A stretch of DNA of 61,103 bases. It comes from Acetobacter tropicalis (GTDB taxonomy: Bacteria; Pseudomonadota; Alphaproteobacteria; Acetobacterales; Acetobacteraceae). Made by a program: the position numbers and the translations under genes. This document shows positions 18,256 through 27,662 of this stretch, piece by piece. The stretch lies in contig NZ_LHZQ01000208.1 of the NCBI RefSeq assembly GCF_001580915.1, positions 1 to 61,103 on the forward strand. The letters run 5' to 3'. The first letter of the stretch is position 1. Each line of letters starts with the position of its first letter. A model generated the notes under the pieces. That model was not told where the DNA came from, made no database searches, and saw nothing but the letters and a program-made list of their open reading frames with translations.

Positions 18256-18873
18256 GTGATTGTGGTTGTGGAAGGAATGAGTGCCGCAGGAAAAACCACA
18301 TGGTGCTGTCAGGCTGCGGGTGATACCCTCTTGCCAGAAACCTTCCCGGCGGACCGGCACAACCAGCCGCTGGAGGGGCCAGAGGTCGCTGCATATTGGG
18401 TAGAGTGGAACACCCAGCGTTGGCGTAACGCTCTTGCTCTTGAAGCCTCCAAAGGCATGGCAGTTTGCGATACAGATCCGTTGAAGCTCCATTATAGTTG
18501 GGGCCTGTGGCAGCTTGGTGAAAAACAGGAGGCAGACTGGCAGTTCTCTTTGCAGGAAACCCGGCGCGCCATAGCGCAACGCCAGCTTGGCTTTGCTGAT
18601 ATGGTCCTTGTCAAACCCATTGATGCCTCTACCGCACGGCATCAAATGGAAACGGATATCACCCGCACACGCTCCCGGTTCGACCTCCATTTCCGCCTGC
18701 AACGGTTTCTTATCGAGTGGTATAGCGCCCTTGAGGCAGTCTTTCCCACGCGCGTAAAATGGGGGCTCCCCGAGGATTTCAAAATCCCGCTTGTTGCTGT
18801 GAACCCAGGCCGGTATGATCTCAAAGCGTTCGATGCCTTTATCGCTTCGCTGCCCAAACCGCTGTCGTCCTGA
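18256..18873 (+). CDS. P-loop kinase-like protein
   Basis: 205 aa from a GTG at 18256 (AGAGGG ahead). The product opens with a beta strand and P-loop, VVVEGMSAAGKTTWCC. A DTDPLK segment and an arginine-rich ITRTRSRFDLHFRL stretch recall nucleoside/nucleotide kinases. Substrate unknown. It follows the terminase gene in the same direction but resembles a chromosomal gene rather than a packaging gene. Confidence is high for a P-loop NTPase and low for its role. Confidence 0.7.
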   Translation: MIVVVEGMSAAGKTTWCCQAAGDTLLPETFPADRHNQPLEGPEVAAYWVEWNTQRWRNALALEASKGMAVCDTDPLKLHYSWGLWQLGEKQEADWQFSLQETRRAIAQRQLGFADMVLVKPIDASTARHQMETDITRTRSRFDLHFRLQRFLIEWYSALEAVFPTRVKWGLPEDFKIPLVAVNPGRYDLKAFDAFIASLPKPLSS

Positions 18874-19057
18874 AAAATAGACCAGCCCGGCTTTGGTAAG
18901 TTTTCCCTTGCATTCGTCCCTACATCGGCGCATCAAGGCGTCAGCGGGTGCTTTTATCCGAGTTATTGACGCATGTTGCGTTTCTTTTTCTCCTTAAAAG
19001 TTATGATTTCGTGTGTGTTTTGTGCACGACCGCTATTGTTTGAGAAGGAGCCTTGTT

Positions 19058-19264
19058 ATGGCAACAGGCACCGTAAAATGGTTTAACCCCACAAAGGGTT
19101 TCGGTTTCATTCAGCCCGACAGCGGGGGAGCAGATGCGTTCGTTCACATCTCTGAACTTGAGCGCGCTGGCATGCACACCCTGACGGAAGGTCAGCAGGT
19201 TTCTTACGAGCTTGAAGCTGGCCGTAACGGCAAAACATCAGCCGTGAGCATCAAAGCGGTATAA
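19058..19264 (+). CDS. Cold-shock protein (CspA family)
   Basis: 68 aa from the ATG at 19058 with GAAGGAG ahead. Contains MATGTVKWFNPTKGFGFI (RNP1) and DAFVHISEL (RNP2), the two nucleic-acid-binding motifs of the cold-shock domain. Binds single-stranded RNA or DNA and acts as an RNA chaperone. It has a 184-bp upstream region and its own terminator, so it is a single-gene unit. A clear chromosomal-type gene within the phage-like span. Confidence 0.96.
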   Translation: MATGTVKWFNPTKGFGFIQPDSGGADAFVHISELERAGMHTLTEGQQVSYELEAGRNGKTSAVSIKAV

Positions 19265-19295
19265 TGCTGCTTTAACTCACATGCGTGATGTAGAG

Positions 19296-19323
19296 AAAGC
19301 CGCCCTCTGGGGCGGCTTTTTTT
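19296..19323 (+). terminator. Rho-independent terminator after csp
   Basis: Perfect 10-bp stem AAAGCCGCCC / GGGCGGCTTT with a TCTG loop, followed by a run of T residues. Confidence 0.93.
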
Positions 19324-19524
19324 ATGCCCTCTCGCCAATCGCATCATCACGGAATGTTTTTTGTGCAGGGTGTCACGTCTCTCCTCAGCCTTATGCTCCG
19401 CCCCCAGTTTTTAAATCCTCCTGTTTTTCCACAAAATCCTGAGCCAGTTCTGCATCTGCTGGCGTTCAAAAAGAGCTTGAACAGACCCTATCCGGTGTGT
19501 GTGGCACTATTCTGTCCCGAATCG

Positions 19525-19542
19525 TGTAAAGAAAGCTTTACA
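19525..19542. promoter_or_regulatory. Operator-like palindrome 1
   Basis: TGTAAAG-AAAG-CTTTACA, a perfect 7-bp inverted repeat with a 4-bp centre, upstream of the membrane protein/HTH pair. Confidence 0.75.
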
Positions 19543-19566
19543 TTTCTATCTTGATGCAAGATGGTG

Positions 19567-19584
19567 TGTAAAGTGTTCTTTACA
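19567..19584. promoter_or_regulatory. Operator-like palindrome 2
   Basis: TGTAAAG-TGTT-CTTTACA, with arms identical to the first site and exactly 42 bp downstream of it (four helical turns). It ends 15 bp before the chosen start codon at 19599. Likely bound by the XRE regulator encoded two genes later. Confidence 0.75.
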
Positions 19585-19598
19585 TGAAAGGAAAAGTC

Positions 19599-19991
19599 AT
19601 GCTGACCGATATGAAGGCCAAAAAGCGCTATTTGGCTGAATTCAGTCTCTGTTTGGGGATGTATGCCCTCACGGTTTTTCTGGTTATGAGCCTTTTTGAT
19701 TATGGAGCGGTGGGGGCGTCTTGGCAGCCAGTTATGGCGCTTTTGCCTATGGTGCCCGGGGCAGGATTCTGTTGGGTCATCCTGCGGCAGTTTGGGCGCA
19801 TGGATGAACTGCAACGCAGAATTCAGTTTGAAGCACTTGCTTTTGCCTTTGCAGGCACTGCCTTGCTGACGTTCTCTTACGGTTTTCTAGAAACAGTAGG
19901 GTTTGCCAAGATTTCCATGTTCTCGGTCTGGGGGATTATGGCGGTGCTATGGTGTGTCGGTATGATTGTCGCCAAGCGGCGCTACGGATGA
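19599..19991 (+). CDS. Four-helix membrane protein, partner of HTH gene
   Basis: 130 aa from the ATG at 19599 (AAAGGAAAAG ahead; an ATG at 19584 falls inside the second palindrome and is less likely). Four hydrophobic segments are visible, near residues 16-36, 42-60, 78-98 and 104-123, with a charged RMDELQRRIQFEA loop in the middle. The stop overlaps the start of the HTH regulator (ATGA). Membrane protein plus XRE-regulator pairs are common bacterial autoregulatory modules. Function unknown. Confidence 0.75.
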   Translation: MLTDMKAKKRYLAEFSLCLGMYALTVFLVMSLFDYGAVGASWQPVMALLPMVPGAGFCWVILRQFGRMDELQRRIQFEALAFAFAGTALLTFSYGFLETVGFAKISMFSVWGIMAVLWCVGMIVAKRRYG

Positions 19992-20191
19992 AAAACATCA
20001 TCCGATCGCTCCGTACGGAACGCGGCCTGTCACAGGAAGCATTGGGCACGCAGCTTGGTGTTTCCCGGCAGACCATCAACGCCATAGAGGCAGGCCGCTA
20101 TGACCCAAGCCTGCCGCTTGCCTTCCGGTTCGCCCGCTTTTTCGGCAAGCCAATAGAAGACCTTTTTGAATATGACGGAGAAGAGGCCTAG
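19988..20191 (+). CDS. Small XRE-family transcriptional regulator
   Basis: 67 aa from the ATG at 19988. Nearly the whole protein is an HTH_3 domain: IRSLRTERGLSQEALGTQLG then SRQTINAIEAGRYDPSLPLA, ending in a YozG-like tail (FGKPIEDLFEYD). Translationally coupled to the membrane protein. The paired palindromes upstream of the operon are the obvious candidate binding sites, which would make the operon self-regulating. Confidence 0.9.
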   Translation: MKNIIRSLRTERGLSQEALGTQLGVSRQTINAIEAGRYDPSLPLAFRFARFFGKPIEDLFEYDGEEA

Positions 20192-20300
20192 GCGCTGAGT
20201 ATCATGCCTCACGCTTTCGTCCGCAGGCCGAAGATATCTTGATCTGTTGCCTTTTTTCAGTCCCAGTCCTTCATCTTTCGGTAGGGCAGGCTGCTGGGCG

Positions 20301-21512
20301 TTACTCCTGCAAGCGGGCCAGCGCCATGTCCCGCAGCATGTTCTGGCGTTCAATTTCCGCGTCCCGTTCGCGGCGTTTGCGCTCACGGATTGCGTCCATT
20401 TCCGCACCCAGATGCGCTTCGCCACGCTCGGCAGCCAGTTTGGCCTGCCGTTCCCGCTCGGCATAACGGGCGCGCTGCTTTTCATCCCGCTCATCGTAAC
20501 AATGCGGGCAGCTTACCCCATGCTCATACTTGGGGGAGGCCATTTCTTCCGCAGTCAGTGGCGACCGGCAGGCATGGCACTGTTCCAGAGAACCCGGCTC
20601 CAGCCCGTGTTTGACCGTCACACGCTGGTCAAACACAAAACATTCACCACGCCACAGGCTCTTTTCTTCCGGCACAGTTTCCAGATATTTCAGAATACCG
20701 CCCTGAAGGTGATACACCTCATCCAGCCCTTCAGCCTTCACAAAGGCCGTGGCTTTCTCACACCGGATTCCCCCGGTGCAGAACATGGCAATGCGCGGTG
20801 TGCGGCCCTTGGCCAGCAGTTCCTCGCGGTGGGTGCGGAACCAGTCCGGAAATTCGCGGAAGGTCTTTGTCTTGGGGTCAATCGCCCCAACAAACGTGCC
20901 GGTCGCCACTTCATAGTCATTGCGCGTGTCAATCAGAATGGTGTCCGGGTCTTCCAGCAGGGCATTCCAGTCTTCCGGCTGCACGTAATGGCCTACGTCA
21001 GACCGAGGGTCCAGCCCCGGCACCCCCATGGTCACGATCTCTTTCTTCAGCCGCACCTTCATGCGCAAAAACGGCATGGCAGGCGCACGGGAGAATTTGA
21101 CCTCAATCTCCGCACAGCCCGGCATGGCGCGCACATGGGCAAGCACTGCGGCAATACCCTCATCCGTACCAGCAATGGTGCCGTTTATGCCTTCATGCGC
21201 CAGCAGCAACGTGCCCTTTACGCCGTTGGCCACGCACACATCCTGCAAGGGCTCGCGTAATGCAGGCAGATCCTCAAAGGGGGTGAAGCGATACAGCGCC
21301 GCTACACAGAAGGGCAGGTCCTGCTCACCAGCGTGATCACCCTGCGTCCCGTGCGCCGTTCCGTTCCGCGCGTTACCATCCGGCGTCACGTCAGATACCG
21401 CAGCCGCCACGCCAGTGCTGCTGGCAGGCGTCCGCGCAGCAGGGCCAGCCGCCGGTGTGGTCGCGGTTCCACAGGCAGGGTCGGCATGGGGGGCGTTCTT
21501 GGGGTCAGTCAC
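20301..21512 (-). CDS. trhO: tRNA uridine(34) hydroxylase, rhodanese family
   Basis: About 403 aa from a GTG at 21512; the open frame continues to 21590 and the true start is unclear. An Ala/Pro-rich leader is followed by the TrhO core: [35 protein letters not shown], then a rhodanese domain with the active-site loop [10 protein letters not shown] Cys-rich segment ([17 protein letters not shown]) and a charged coiled C-terminus follow. TrhO makes 5-hydroxyuridine at the tRNA wobble position. Single-gene unit, convergent with the HTH pair. A core-type chromosomal gene. Confidence 0.93.
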   Translation of the reverse strand: MTDPKNAPHADPACGTATTPAAGPAARTPASSTGVAAAVSDVTPDGNARNGTAHGTQGDHAGEQDLPFCVAALYRFTPFEDLPALREPLQDVCVANGVKGTLLLAHEGINGTIAGTDEGIAAVLAHVRAMPGCAEIEVKFSRAPAMPFLRMKVRLKKEIVTMGVPGLDPRSDVGHYVQPEDWNALLEDPDTILIDTRNDYEVATGTFVGAIDPKTKTFREFPDWFRTHREELLAKGRTPRIAMFCTGGIRCEKATAFVKAEGLDEVYHLQGGILKYLETVPEEKSLWRGECFVFDQRVTVKHGLEPGSLEQCHACRSPLTAEEMASPKYEHGVSCPHCYDERDEKQRARYAERERQAKLAAERGEAHLGAEMDAIRERKRRERDAEIERQNMLRDMALARLQE

Positions 21513-21810
21513 GGCAACAACTATCCACTGGTAGGATTGCAGGCCACTCCGGGCGCGGCACATGCCGGCCCCTGCTGCAATCAGGGTCACGTCAGGCCAT
21601 CAAAAGGCATCCCAGACTTACTCCTCCGCCCATGGGCAGGACAAGAGGCAACAGCCGCCCAAACGCCACAAAAAGCCAGCCCGCGCCCTGTTTGCACCCC
21701 CGCCTGCAACGCCGCGTGCCGGCCTGCGTTGTCACCATCTTGTCATGAAGCTCTTTTCTTTTTCGCGGCATGCTTCATATGGAGAAGAGCAGTGTCAGAA
21801 AGGACCGACC

Positions 21811-22083
21811 ATGCAAGATACCGATGAAGTTGTCGTAGGCTACCTGATCCAGCGCGAAGACAATGATGGGGAAATCACCTTCTGGGACCCCACCAATGAA
21901 TGGCTGGAAGACCCCAACGAAGCCAAACTGTACGAAAAACAGGAAGAAGCTGAAGCCGACGCAAAGTCCCTTCAGGACGGCGACACCACCGGCACTGTCA
22001 CCGTCGAACTCGTGTTCGAAGCAGGCGATGATGATGACTGGGATGATGAAGAAGACGAAGAAGAAGAAAACAAGAAGGCCTGA
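21811..22083 (+). CDS. Small highly acidic protein
   Basis: 90 aa from the ATG at 21811 (AAAGGACC ahead). The core VVVGYLIQREDNDGEITFWD looks folded; the C-terminus is a run of Asp/Glu ending in Lys. No family was identified. It is on the strand opposite to its neighbours. The acidic tail suggests a metal- or basic-protein-binding role, but nothing confirms this. Confidence 0.65.
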   Translation: MQDTDEVVVGYLIQREDNDGEITFWDPTNEWLEDPNEAKLYEKQEEAEADAKSLQDGDTTGTVTVELVFEAGDDDDWDDEEDEEEENKKA

Positions 22084-22157
22084 ACCGGCTCTCCTTTTTC
22101 TCGCCACGTCAGCCTCTCAGGCGTGGCGCACGGGGGGTAACCCCCGTGTCCGGTTTG

Positions 22158-23345
22158 TCACCGGCCCAGCAGCCGGGAGACAAAACTGCTCCGCCTGATG
22201 GTATGGGGCACAATGGGCGATGTATGGCGGATAATCCTGTCAGCACTCTCCCGCATGGTAATGCCCGCAAAACTATGCCCAATCACCCACGCCCCAACCG
22301 AGGCCGTAACGCCCTGAATGCTGTGGTCCGCAAACGCCTGATAGACTTTGGGGTACGCCCCGTAAGTGCCGCCTTCCGCACACAAAATCCGATCCGCTTT
22401 TAGCAGCCGTACGTTCTCGCCCCCACGGGCATGGATCGGCTTTTCCACATACCAGCTTCCGGGCCGATGCGCCGTTACGGCCGCAGGGTCAAACCCCGCT
22501 GGCAACAGGTTGGGGTGCTCCGGGTAACGCTGCCACAACACAGGCAACAACGCCTTGTTGGAGAGCAGGGCCGTCCAGGGCGGGTTCAGAAAAACGCACC
22601 CACACTGCGCCAGATGCCGCGCGCCGGGATCACGAAACATCAGCTCCCACGGATACATTCGTAACATGCTCCGCACCACGCGGCCCTTGTGCAGCAGATG
22701 GCCACGGGTGCTGATCTCAAGATCCCGCAACTCGCACTGCACGGCCTCCAATCCGGCCTGCTGCGCCCAGTCCCGGTAATAACGGGCATGCACCGCATCT
22801 TCCGTATTGTCAGGGTAGGGCACAATATGCAGCGTCTGGCTCACGCGCGCTTCGGCCCGCAACTGGAGCAGCCGCGCCACAATGCGCCCGGCATCAAGCG
22901 GCATCTGCTCCGCCTGTGGCGCAACCTCCGCCCGCCACAGGCTCTGCATGCGGGTGCTTTCCGGCACTGTGGCCGGGGTGTCTGCATTATATTCAATCAG
23001 CTTGGGCTGACCATCGCACCAGGCAAAATCAAACCGCCCCAACAGAAACGGCTCATCCCGCCGCCAGGAGGCCCGCACAACATCCTGCACCAGCGGCGGA
23101 ATATGAAACACATCCAGCCCGCCCGGTGTGCTGATCGCGTCGTCCACCACACGCAGGCATAATGTGTGCAGGTCTTCCGTTACCCGGCGCAAAGTCTGCA
23201 CCGCCTGGGGGCTGAAGTCGTAACGCACATCTTCCCGCCAGGCAGGGCTACCGTCTTCATTGCGAAAATACGTATAGCCAATCTGCCGTGCGCGGGCCTG
23301 CCAGTCCGGTCGCGGGGCGGAGGGAAGGCGGCGCAGAGTACCCAT
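22158..23345 (-). CDS. Glutathionylspermidine synthase-like ATP-grasp protein
   Basis: 395 aa. Family features: FLLGRFDFAWCDGQPKLIEY, NADTPATVPES, NPPWTALLSNKALLPVLW, VEKPIHARGGENVRLL and an ATP-grasp metal/nucleotide region. It corresponds to the synthetase domain family PF03738 (E. coli YgiC type), which lacks the amidase half. Probably forms an amide or peptide-like bond using ATP; the natural substrates of such stand-alone forms are not settled. The upstream gene, 10 bp away, encodes a small membrane-anchored protein reminiscent of the YgiB/YgiC pair. Confidence 0.88.
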   Translation of the reverse strand: MGTLRRLPSAPRPDWQARARQIGYTYFRNEDGSPAWREDVRYDFSPQAVQTLRRVTEDLHTLCLRVVDDAISTPGGLDVFHIPPLVQDVVRASWRRDEPFLLGRFDFAWCDGQPKLIEYNADTPATVPESTRMQSLWRAEVAPQAEQMPLDAGRIVARLLQLRAEARVSQTLHIVPYPDNTEDAVHARYYRDWAQQAGLEAVQCELRDLEISTRGHLLHKGRVVRSMLRMYPWELMFRDPGARHLAQCGCVFLNPPWTALLSNKALLPVLWQRYPEHPNLLPAGFDPAAVTAHRPGSWYVEKPIHARGGENVRLLKADRILCAEGGTYGAYPKVYQAFADHSIQGVTASVGAWVIGHSFAGITMRESADRIIRHTSPIVPHTIRRSSFVSRLLGR

Positions 23346-23354
23346 CAGGTCAGG

Positions 23355-23717
23355 TTACTCTCCGCCTCCCGCATGGCCCGCGGCCCCTTCGCCAAATCCC
23401 GCATGGCCAGCAGACTCCTCGCCAGCACCGCCACCACGTCGGCCTTCTCCCTCATCACCCTCGTCGGCCCCATCATGTCCATAACGGCGGGAAGAAACAA
23501 ACACCCCATGGCCACCGCCTCCATGCTGTTCAGTGTCGTCACAATCCTCAGGCCGTCGGGCTGGGTCCGCCTGGGCGCAGGCTGCCGCATGCTGCCGTTG
23601 CGCGGCCTCTCTGCTGCGCTGAAAATTCCCAAACCCGATCACCCCGATTGAACCCACCAGCGCACCCAGCACCACCGTCCAGCCCAGCACACGTCTTGAA
23701 AGAGGGTCTTTCTCCAC
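23355..23717 (-). CDS. Small single-pass membrane protein, partner of ATP-grasp gene
   Basis: 120 aa from a GTG at 23717 with GGAGAGAAATAAG ahead. One transmembrane segment (residues 10-31), then a hydrophilic tail containing CAQADPARRPEDCDD and a Gly/His/Glu-rich end. A tail rich in small residues and a Cys pair recalls YgiB-type (DUF1190) proteins that accompany the ATP-grasp gene, but similarity is weak. An overlapping frame in the same direction was judged less likely. Confidence 0.6.
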   Translation of the reverse strand: MEKDPLSRRVLGWTVVLGALVGSIGVIGFGNFQRSREAAQRQHAAACAQADPARRPEDCDDTEQHGGGGHGVFVSSRRYGHDGADEGDEGEGRRGGGAGEESAGHAGFGEGAAGHAGGGE

Positions 23718-23731
23718 CTTATTTCTCTCCG

Positions 23732-24277
23732 TTACGGCGTTACCGTGAAGTCAAACACAACCGCCTTGGCCAGATAAGGGGCCGCAAACGCCTTGAAGGC
23801 ATCATGGGCGGGGTCATAATGGCCGTGACCCTGCACAATAGGGCGGCCTACATAATAATTCCTGTTCCCTTCTGATCGGAACGTAACCAGATACCCATAA
23901 TCCAGCCCCAGATCTGCATTTTCCCCACTGGTTTGCGGCCCAGCTTCCAGTGCCTGAATGACAGCGCTGCCATCAGGGCGGCGGGAAGCCTGAGCCAGCG
24001 CCAGAAAACGGCGCGTCACCTCCTGCCGCTGTGCCTGCGTGGTCTCTGGTCTGAACTGAAACATCACCATATGCCGCACCACACCGGGCCGAAAATCCGG
24101 TGCGGTAAAGCGGTCTTCTCCCACCTGCTGCACAAGAGCCTGCACAGCCTGCGCGGCTTTATCCAGCGAGGGCACGGCAGCAGCGCGCGCCATATGCGGG
24201 GCCACTACGGGCACACCTGTTATCAGAGCCCCAACCATCAGGGAAGAAAGTGCAAACATGCGAGAACAGCGCATCAT
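23732..24277 (-). CDS. Exported Dabb (A/B barrel) domain protein
   Basis: 181 aa from the ATG at 24277. The signal peptide ends near residue 33 (HMARAAAV). A dimeric alpha/beta-barrel domain starts at VRHMVMFQFRPETTQAQRQ and ends DAFKAFAAPYLAKAVVFDFT, typical of stress-responsive Dabb proteins (PF07876). The family includes small dimeric enzymes and stress proteins; an exported member is less usual. Precedes the ATP-grasp pair on the same strand with a 15-bp gap, so the three genes may form an operon. Confidence 0.85.
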   Translation of the reverse strand: MMRCSRMFALSSLMVGALITGVPVVAPHMARAAAVPSLDKAAQAVQALVQQVGEDRFTAPDFRPGVVRHMVMFQFRPETTQAQRQEVTRRFLALAQASRRPDGSAVIQALEAGPQTSGENADLGLDYGYLVTFRSEGNRNYYVGRPIVQGHGHYDPAHDAFKAFAAPYLAKAVVFDFTVTP

Positions 24278-24620
24278 CAAAACAGAAAAACCTTACGTGT
24301 TGCAGAGAAACCGGAGCACAGCTTAAAGGCTGTTTCAAAACGCGCCTAGCGCAATCGGGTCTTCCTTTTTAGGCACGGTTTTAAAAATCAGCAGGTCAGA
24401 GCAGGCGGGGCGGCTTACACCTGAAAGCCTTATCTGTCCGCTCCAATATCCCCGCTTCATGGTGGCCAAGCCCTCTTTATCAGCCACAGAACACCCACGC
24501 CTTTTTCACCGCCAGATTTTTTTGGAAGCAGCGTCTCAGGCGTATCCCTTGCCACCGTCCGACCCTTGCTGAGAAAGATGCCCTGACCCTGTCTTCCACC
24601 GGCATACGCCATCCCACGCA
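24278..24620. other. Intergenic region, nothing recognised
   Basis: 343 bp between the Dabb gene and the esterase gene, both on the minus strand. It must hold the Dabb-operon promoter and the esterase 3' end. No open frame with a ribosome site, RNA gene or clear hairpin terminator was seen. Confidence 0.4.
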
Positions 24621-25583
24621 TTACGGTGTTTTTTTGATAAAGCCCGCAATCGAGTCCACCACGCCGGGGGCCAATGGCAGGTTGGGGTCTGCATAGGTCG
24701 CAAGATTTTCTCGCGGAATATCGGAAGAAACCGTTTTCAGCACATGGTTTGTGTCCGGCAGCAAAACCAGCTTGGCTGCCGGGTCTGCCGCCTTGAGCTT
24801 CTGCGCATCCTCCACACCCACCTGCAAATCACGCTCGCCCTGCATAATCATCACCGGCAGCTTGATTTTTGCAATCAGGTCCGTCGGATCATATGAAAAC
24901 GCGCTTATCCAGAACCCTTGTATGCTTGGCCGGAACATTGCGCGCAGGCGCGGGGGCTCTGCGCTCACATCCACCTGCTGCCCGCTGGCCAGAGCATCAA
25001 CAATCCGGTTAACCTGAGAAGACAAAGGCGTTTTAGCCATCTGGGCTTTTAACAGGTCATTGGCACGCCTGCCGCTGGTTGCCACCAGCACAACACCGCA
25101 AATCTGTGCCGGGTTGTCCGCTGTCGTGGCCAGCGCAATCAGCCCGCCTTCACTGTGGCCCATCAGCCAGACACAATGCGCGCCCGTCTGTTTCTGAATA
25201 CTTGTCATCCAGTTGCGGGTGTCCTGAACGTAGTTGTCAACGGTCACACTGTCTCCGTTGGCAACGGCGGCCAGGCTCGCAAACAATCCCCGCTTGTCCA
25301 CACGCATGCTGGAGATCCCCTGCGCTGCCAACCCTTCCGCCAACAGCTTATAGGGGGCCGCTTTTACCCCCAGCGGATTATTGCCATCGCGGTCTGTCGG
25401 GCCGGAACCGGGCAGTATCAACATCACGGGGGCATTGTTCCCCGCGTGGGTCAGGGTGCCTTTCAGCAGCCCAAGCGGGCCGGGGGCGGAAATATCCTCA
25501 TCTGTCGCCGCGTGGGCCAAGCCGGATGCCCCCATCAACGCCCCAGCCATCAGGGCACCCACCACACGCGTTCTCAGCTTCAC
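24621..25583 (-). CDS. Exported alpha/beta hydrolase
   Basis: 320 aa from a GTG at 25583, chosen because GGGAGAGATGGC lies ahead and the product then begins with a normal signal peptide (MKLRTRVVGA, ending LAHAATDE). The nucleophile elbow is GHSEGG, the acid is probably Asp in MQGERDLQVG, and the base His in LPDTNHVLK. LPGSGPTDRDGN supplies the oxyanion hole. Resembles periplasmic acyl esterases of the COG1073 type. Substrate unknown. It is divergent from the portal gene. Confidence 0.9.
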   Translation of the reverse strand: MKLRTRVVGALMAGALMGASGLAHAATDEDISAPGPLGLLKGTLTHAGNNAPVMLILPGSGPTDRDGNNPLGVKAAPYKLLAEGLAAQGISSMRVDKRGLFASLAAVANGDSVTVDNYVQDTRNWMTSIQKQTGAHCVWLMGHSEGGLIALATTADNPAQICGVVLVATSGRRANDLLKAQMAKTPLSSQVNRIVDALASGQQVDVSAEPPRLRAMFRPSIQGFWISAFSYDPTDLIAKIKLPVMIMQGERDLQVGVEDAQKLKAADPAAKLVLLPDTNHVLKTVSSDIPRENLATYADPNLPLAPGVVDSIAGFIKKTP

Positions 25584-25931
25584 GCCATCTCTCCCAATCG
25601 TCACGCCGCCAGTGCTGGAGTATCACCCGGTTTTTCACAAAAACGAAACCAAAAAATACGTGGTCTCATATCTGTCACACATCAGCCTGTGCCTGATGAG
25701 CAGACAATAACATTCAAAAAACACCCACACTTGGCTTAACGAGCGGACCATTGCTGCCTCCACAGGGCACGCAGCACTGTCTCCCGCAGCATTTTTCCGC
25801 ACACGCAAAATTGCTGCATGGCGCTGCATTTCTTCCTGCCAAGCCCCGGGGAGAAAACCGCTCAGCCGGCTCTCCGCCTCCGCCTTGTTATCCACTTTCC
25901 GTCCATGCCATTCCATCACGCAAGAGGGCAC
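25584..25931. promoter_or_regulatory. Upstream region of the head/tail operon
   Basis: 348 bp between the divergent esterase gene and the portal gene. AT-rich at 25630-25740, a plausible promoter for the long structural operon. A minus-strand open frame of 130 codons crosses it but has no ribosome site or recognisable domain. Confidence 0.4.
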
Positions 25932-27539
25932 ATGCCGCCATTTTTTCCAGCCTGTCCTGCCAGCCCGCAGCAGCCTGACCCAGAAAAAAGCCTGCCGGAA
26001 GCACAGTCGGAAAACAGGCCGCCTCAAACAACAGGACCATTCAAAAGCTTTTTCAAACGGCTTTCACACGCCTTGCCGCACACACGCACGTTTCAGCCAG
26101 ACCGACGGGAACCCACGCTCACGCCCCCTCTTGGCCAGCACCTACGCAAACCTGCTGCAAATGGTGTTCTGCCAAACGGCATGACAGATGCCTTGCGTTC
26201 TTCTAACGCACCATCTCCTCCGCACGCGCAGTTCCGTCCTTATCAGCCCCCCAAAGGTGTGCGCGGCGATAACCGCACCCATCTGGCGTTTGATAGCGCC
26301 GCCAGCAGCCAGCCCGCCACACTGGCCTGGCTGCGCAATGCCGCAGGGGAGGGAACGGTTTTTCCCGGTTATCCGCATCTGGCTGAACTGGCCCAGCGGG
26401 CGGAATACCGGCACATGGTGGAAGTGATCGCCACGGAGGCCACGCGCGAATGGATTGTGTTCCGCACGCGGGGCGCAACCACCAAACAGGCCCGCATTGC
26501 CGAAATCGAGGCTGAATTCACCCGCCTGAACGTGCGTGATGTGCTGCGCCGCATGGCGGAGTATGATGGCTATTACGGCATGGGGCTGTTGTATGTTGAT
26601 ACCGGCCTCAGCCAGACAACCGGCGGGCGTGAAGCCCCGTTGCTTCTCAAGCCGGAAACCGTGCGCAAGGGCACCCTGCGCGCCCTTGTGCCCATAGACC
26701 CCGTATGGACCACGCCAGACAGTTACGGCACGACAGATCCCCTCAGCCCGGATTTCTACCAGCCGACCCACTGGTGGGTGCAGGGCAGCCTGATCCACAG
26801 CACACGCCTTCTGCGCTTTGTCTCGCGTGATGTGCCGGACATTCTTAAACCGGCTTATAATTTCGGGGGTTTGTCCCTCAGCCAGATGGCCCAGCCCTAT
26901 GTCAATAACTGGCTGCGCACCCGTCAGTCCGTGTCTGATCTGCTCAACGCCTTTTCCATCGTCGCGCTCTCAACGGATATGGCCGCCTACGCGCAAGACC
27001 CGGAGGGCCTGCTCAGCCGAGTGGAAGCCTTCAACCGCTTCCGGTCCAACCGCGGCACGTTCGTTCTGGATAAGGAGCGTGAAAAACTGGACCTTCTGGC
27101 AGCACCGCTCTCCGGGCTGGACCGCTTGCAGGCCCAGGCGCAGGAACAGATGTGCAGCGTTGCGCAGGAACCGCTGGTCAAGTTCACGGGCATTACCCCC
27201 AGCGGGCTCAACGCCTCGGCAGAAGGTGAAATCCGCGTTTTCTATGACCGTATCCACGCCTTTCAGGAAAACGTCTTCCGCACCCCGCTCACCACCATCC
27301 TGCACCTGATCATGCTCAACCTGTGGGGCGAGATTGACCCGGATATCACCTTCAGCTTTGCCTCCCTGTGGCAGATGGATGAGGCCACACAGGCTAACGT
27401 GCAGAAAACCCGCACGGAAATTGATGCCCAGAACATCCGTGCCGGCATCGTCACCCCTCAGGAAGCCCGCAGCCGTACAGCCCATGATCTGCACAGCCCC
27501 TACGATGGCATCCCCGCAAACAGAACGCCCAATTTCTGA
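25932..27539 (+). CDS. Phage portal protein (DUF1073 type)
   Basis: 535 aa from the ATG at 25932 (AAGAGGG ahead); the frame is open from 25818. After about 100 disordered residues the portal core begins, with YRHMVEVIATEATREWIVFR, EYDGYYGMGLLYVD, THWWVQGSLIHSTRLLRF and KFTGITPSGLNASAEGEI, hallmarks of the DUF1073 portal family. It forms the dodecameric ring at the capsid vertex through which DNA is packaged. First gene of the structural operon. The disordered N-terminus is longer than I would expect. Confidence 0.9.
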   Translation: MPPFFPACPASPQQPDPEKSLPEAQSENRPPQTTGPFKSFFKRLSHALPHTRTFQPDRREPTLTPPLGQHLRKPAANGVLPNGMTDALRSSNAPSPPHAQFRPYQPPKGVRGDNRTHLAFDSAASSQPATLAWLRNAAGEGTVFPGYPHLAELAQRAEYRHMVEVIATEATREWIVFRTRGATTKQARIAEIEAEFTRLNVRDVLRRMAEYDGYYGMGLLYVDTGLSQTTGGREAPLLLKPETVRKGTLRALVPIDPVWTTPDSYGTTDPLSPDFYQPTHWWVQGSLIHSTRLLRFVSRDVPDILKPAYNFGGLSLSQMAQPYVNNWLRTRQSVSDLLNAFSIVALSTDMAAYAQDPEGLLSRVEAFNRFRSNRGTFVLDKEREKLDLLAAPLSGLDRLQAQAQEQMCSVAQEPLVKFTGITPSGLNASAEGEIRVFYDRIHAFQENVFRTPLTTILHLIMLNLWGEIDPDITFSFASLWQMDEATQANVQKTRTEIDAQNIRAGIVTPQEARSRTAHDLHSPYDGIPANRTPNF

Positions 27540-27662
27540 ACGTTCCGACGATACTTTTTTGTCACGCTTACCCTTTTTGCAAAATGCAGCTTCAGAAGCA
27601 GGTTCTGCCATATCGGCATGGCAGTTCCTTCCGGTTTCCCGCTCCTTCCTCCGGTACCTTGC

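Noticed and set aside
20301..21590. Longer trhO start at 21590
   Set aside because: The extra residues are not TrhO-like and no ribosome site is visible; 21512 is a compromise and also uncertain.
25635..26027. 130-codon minus-strand frame crossing the portal gene start
   Set aside because: Overlaps the portal gene and the upstream region, lacks a ribosome site; no domain recognised.
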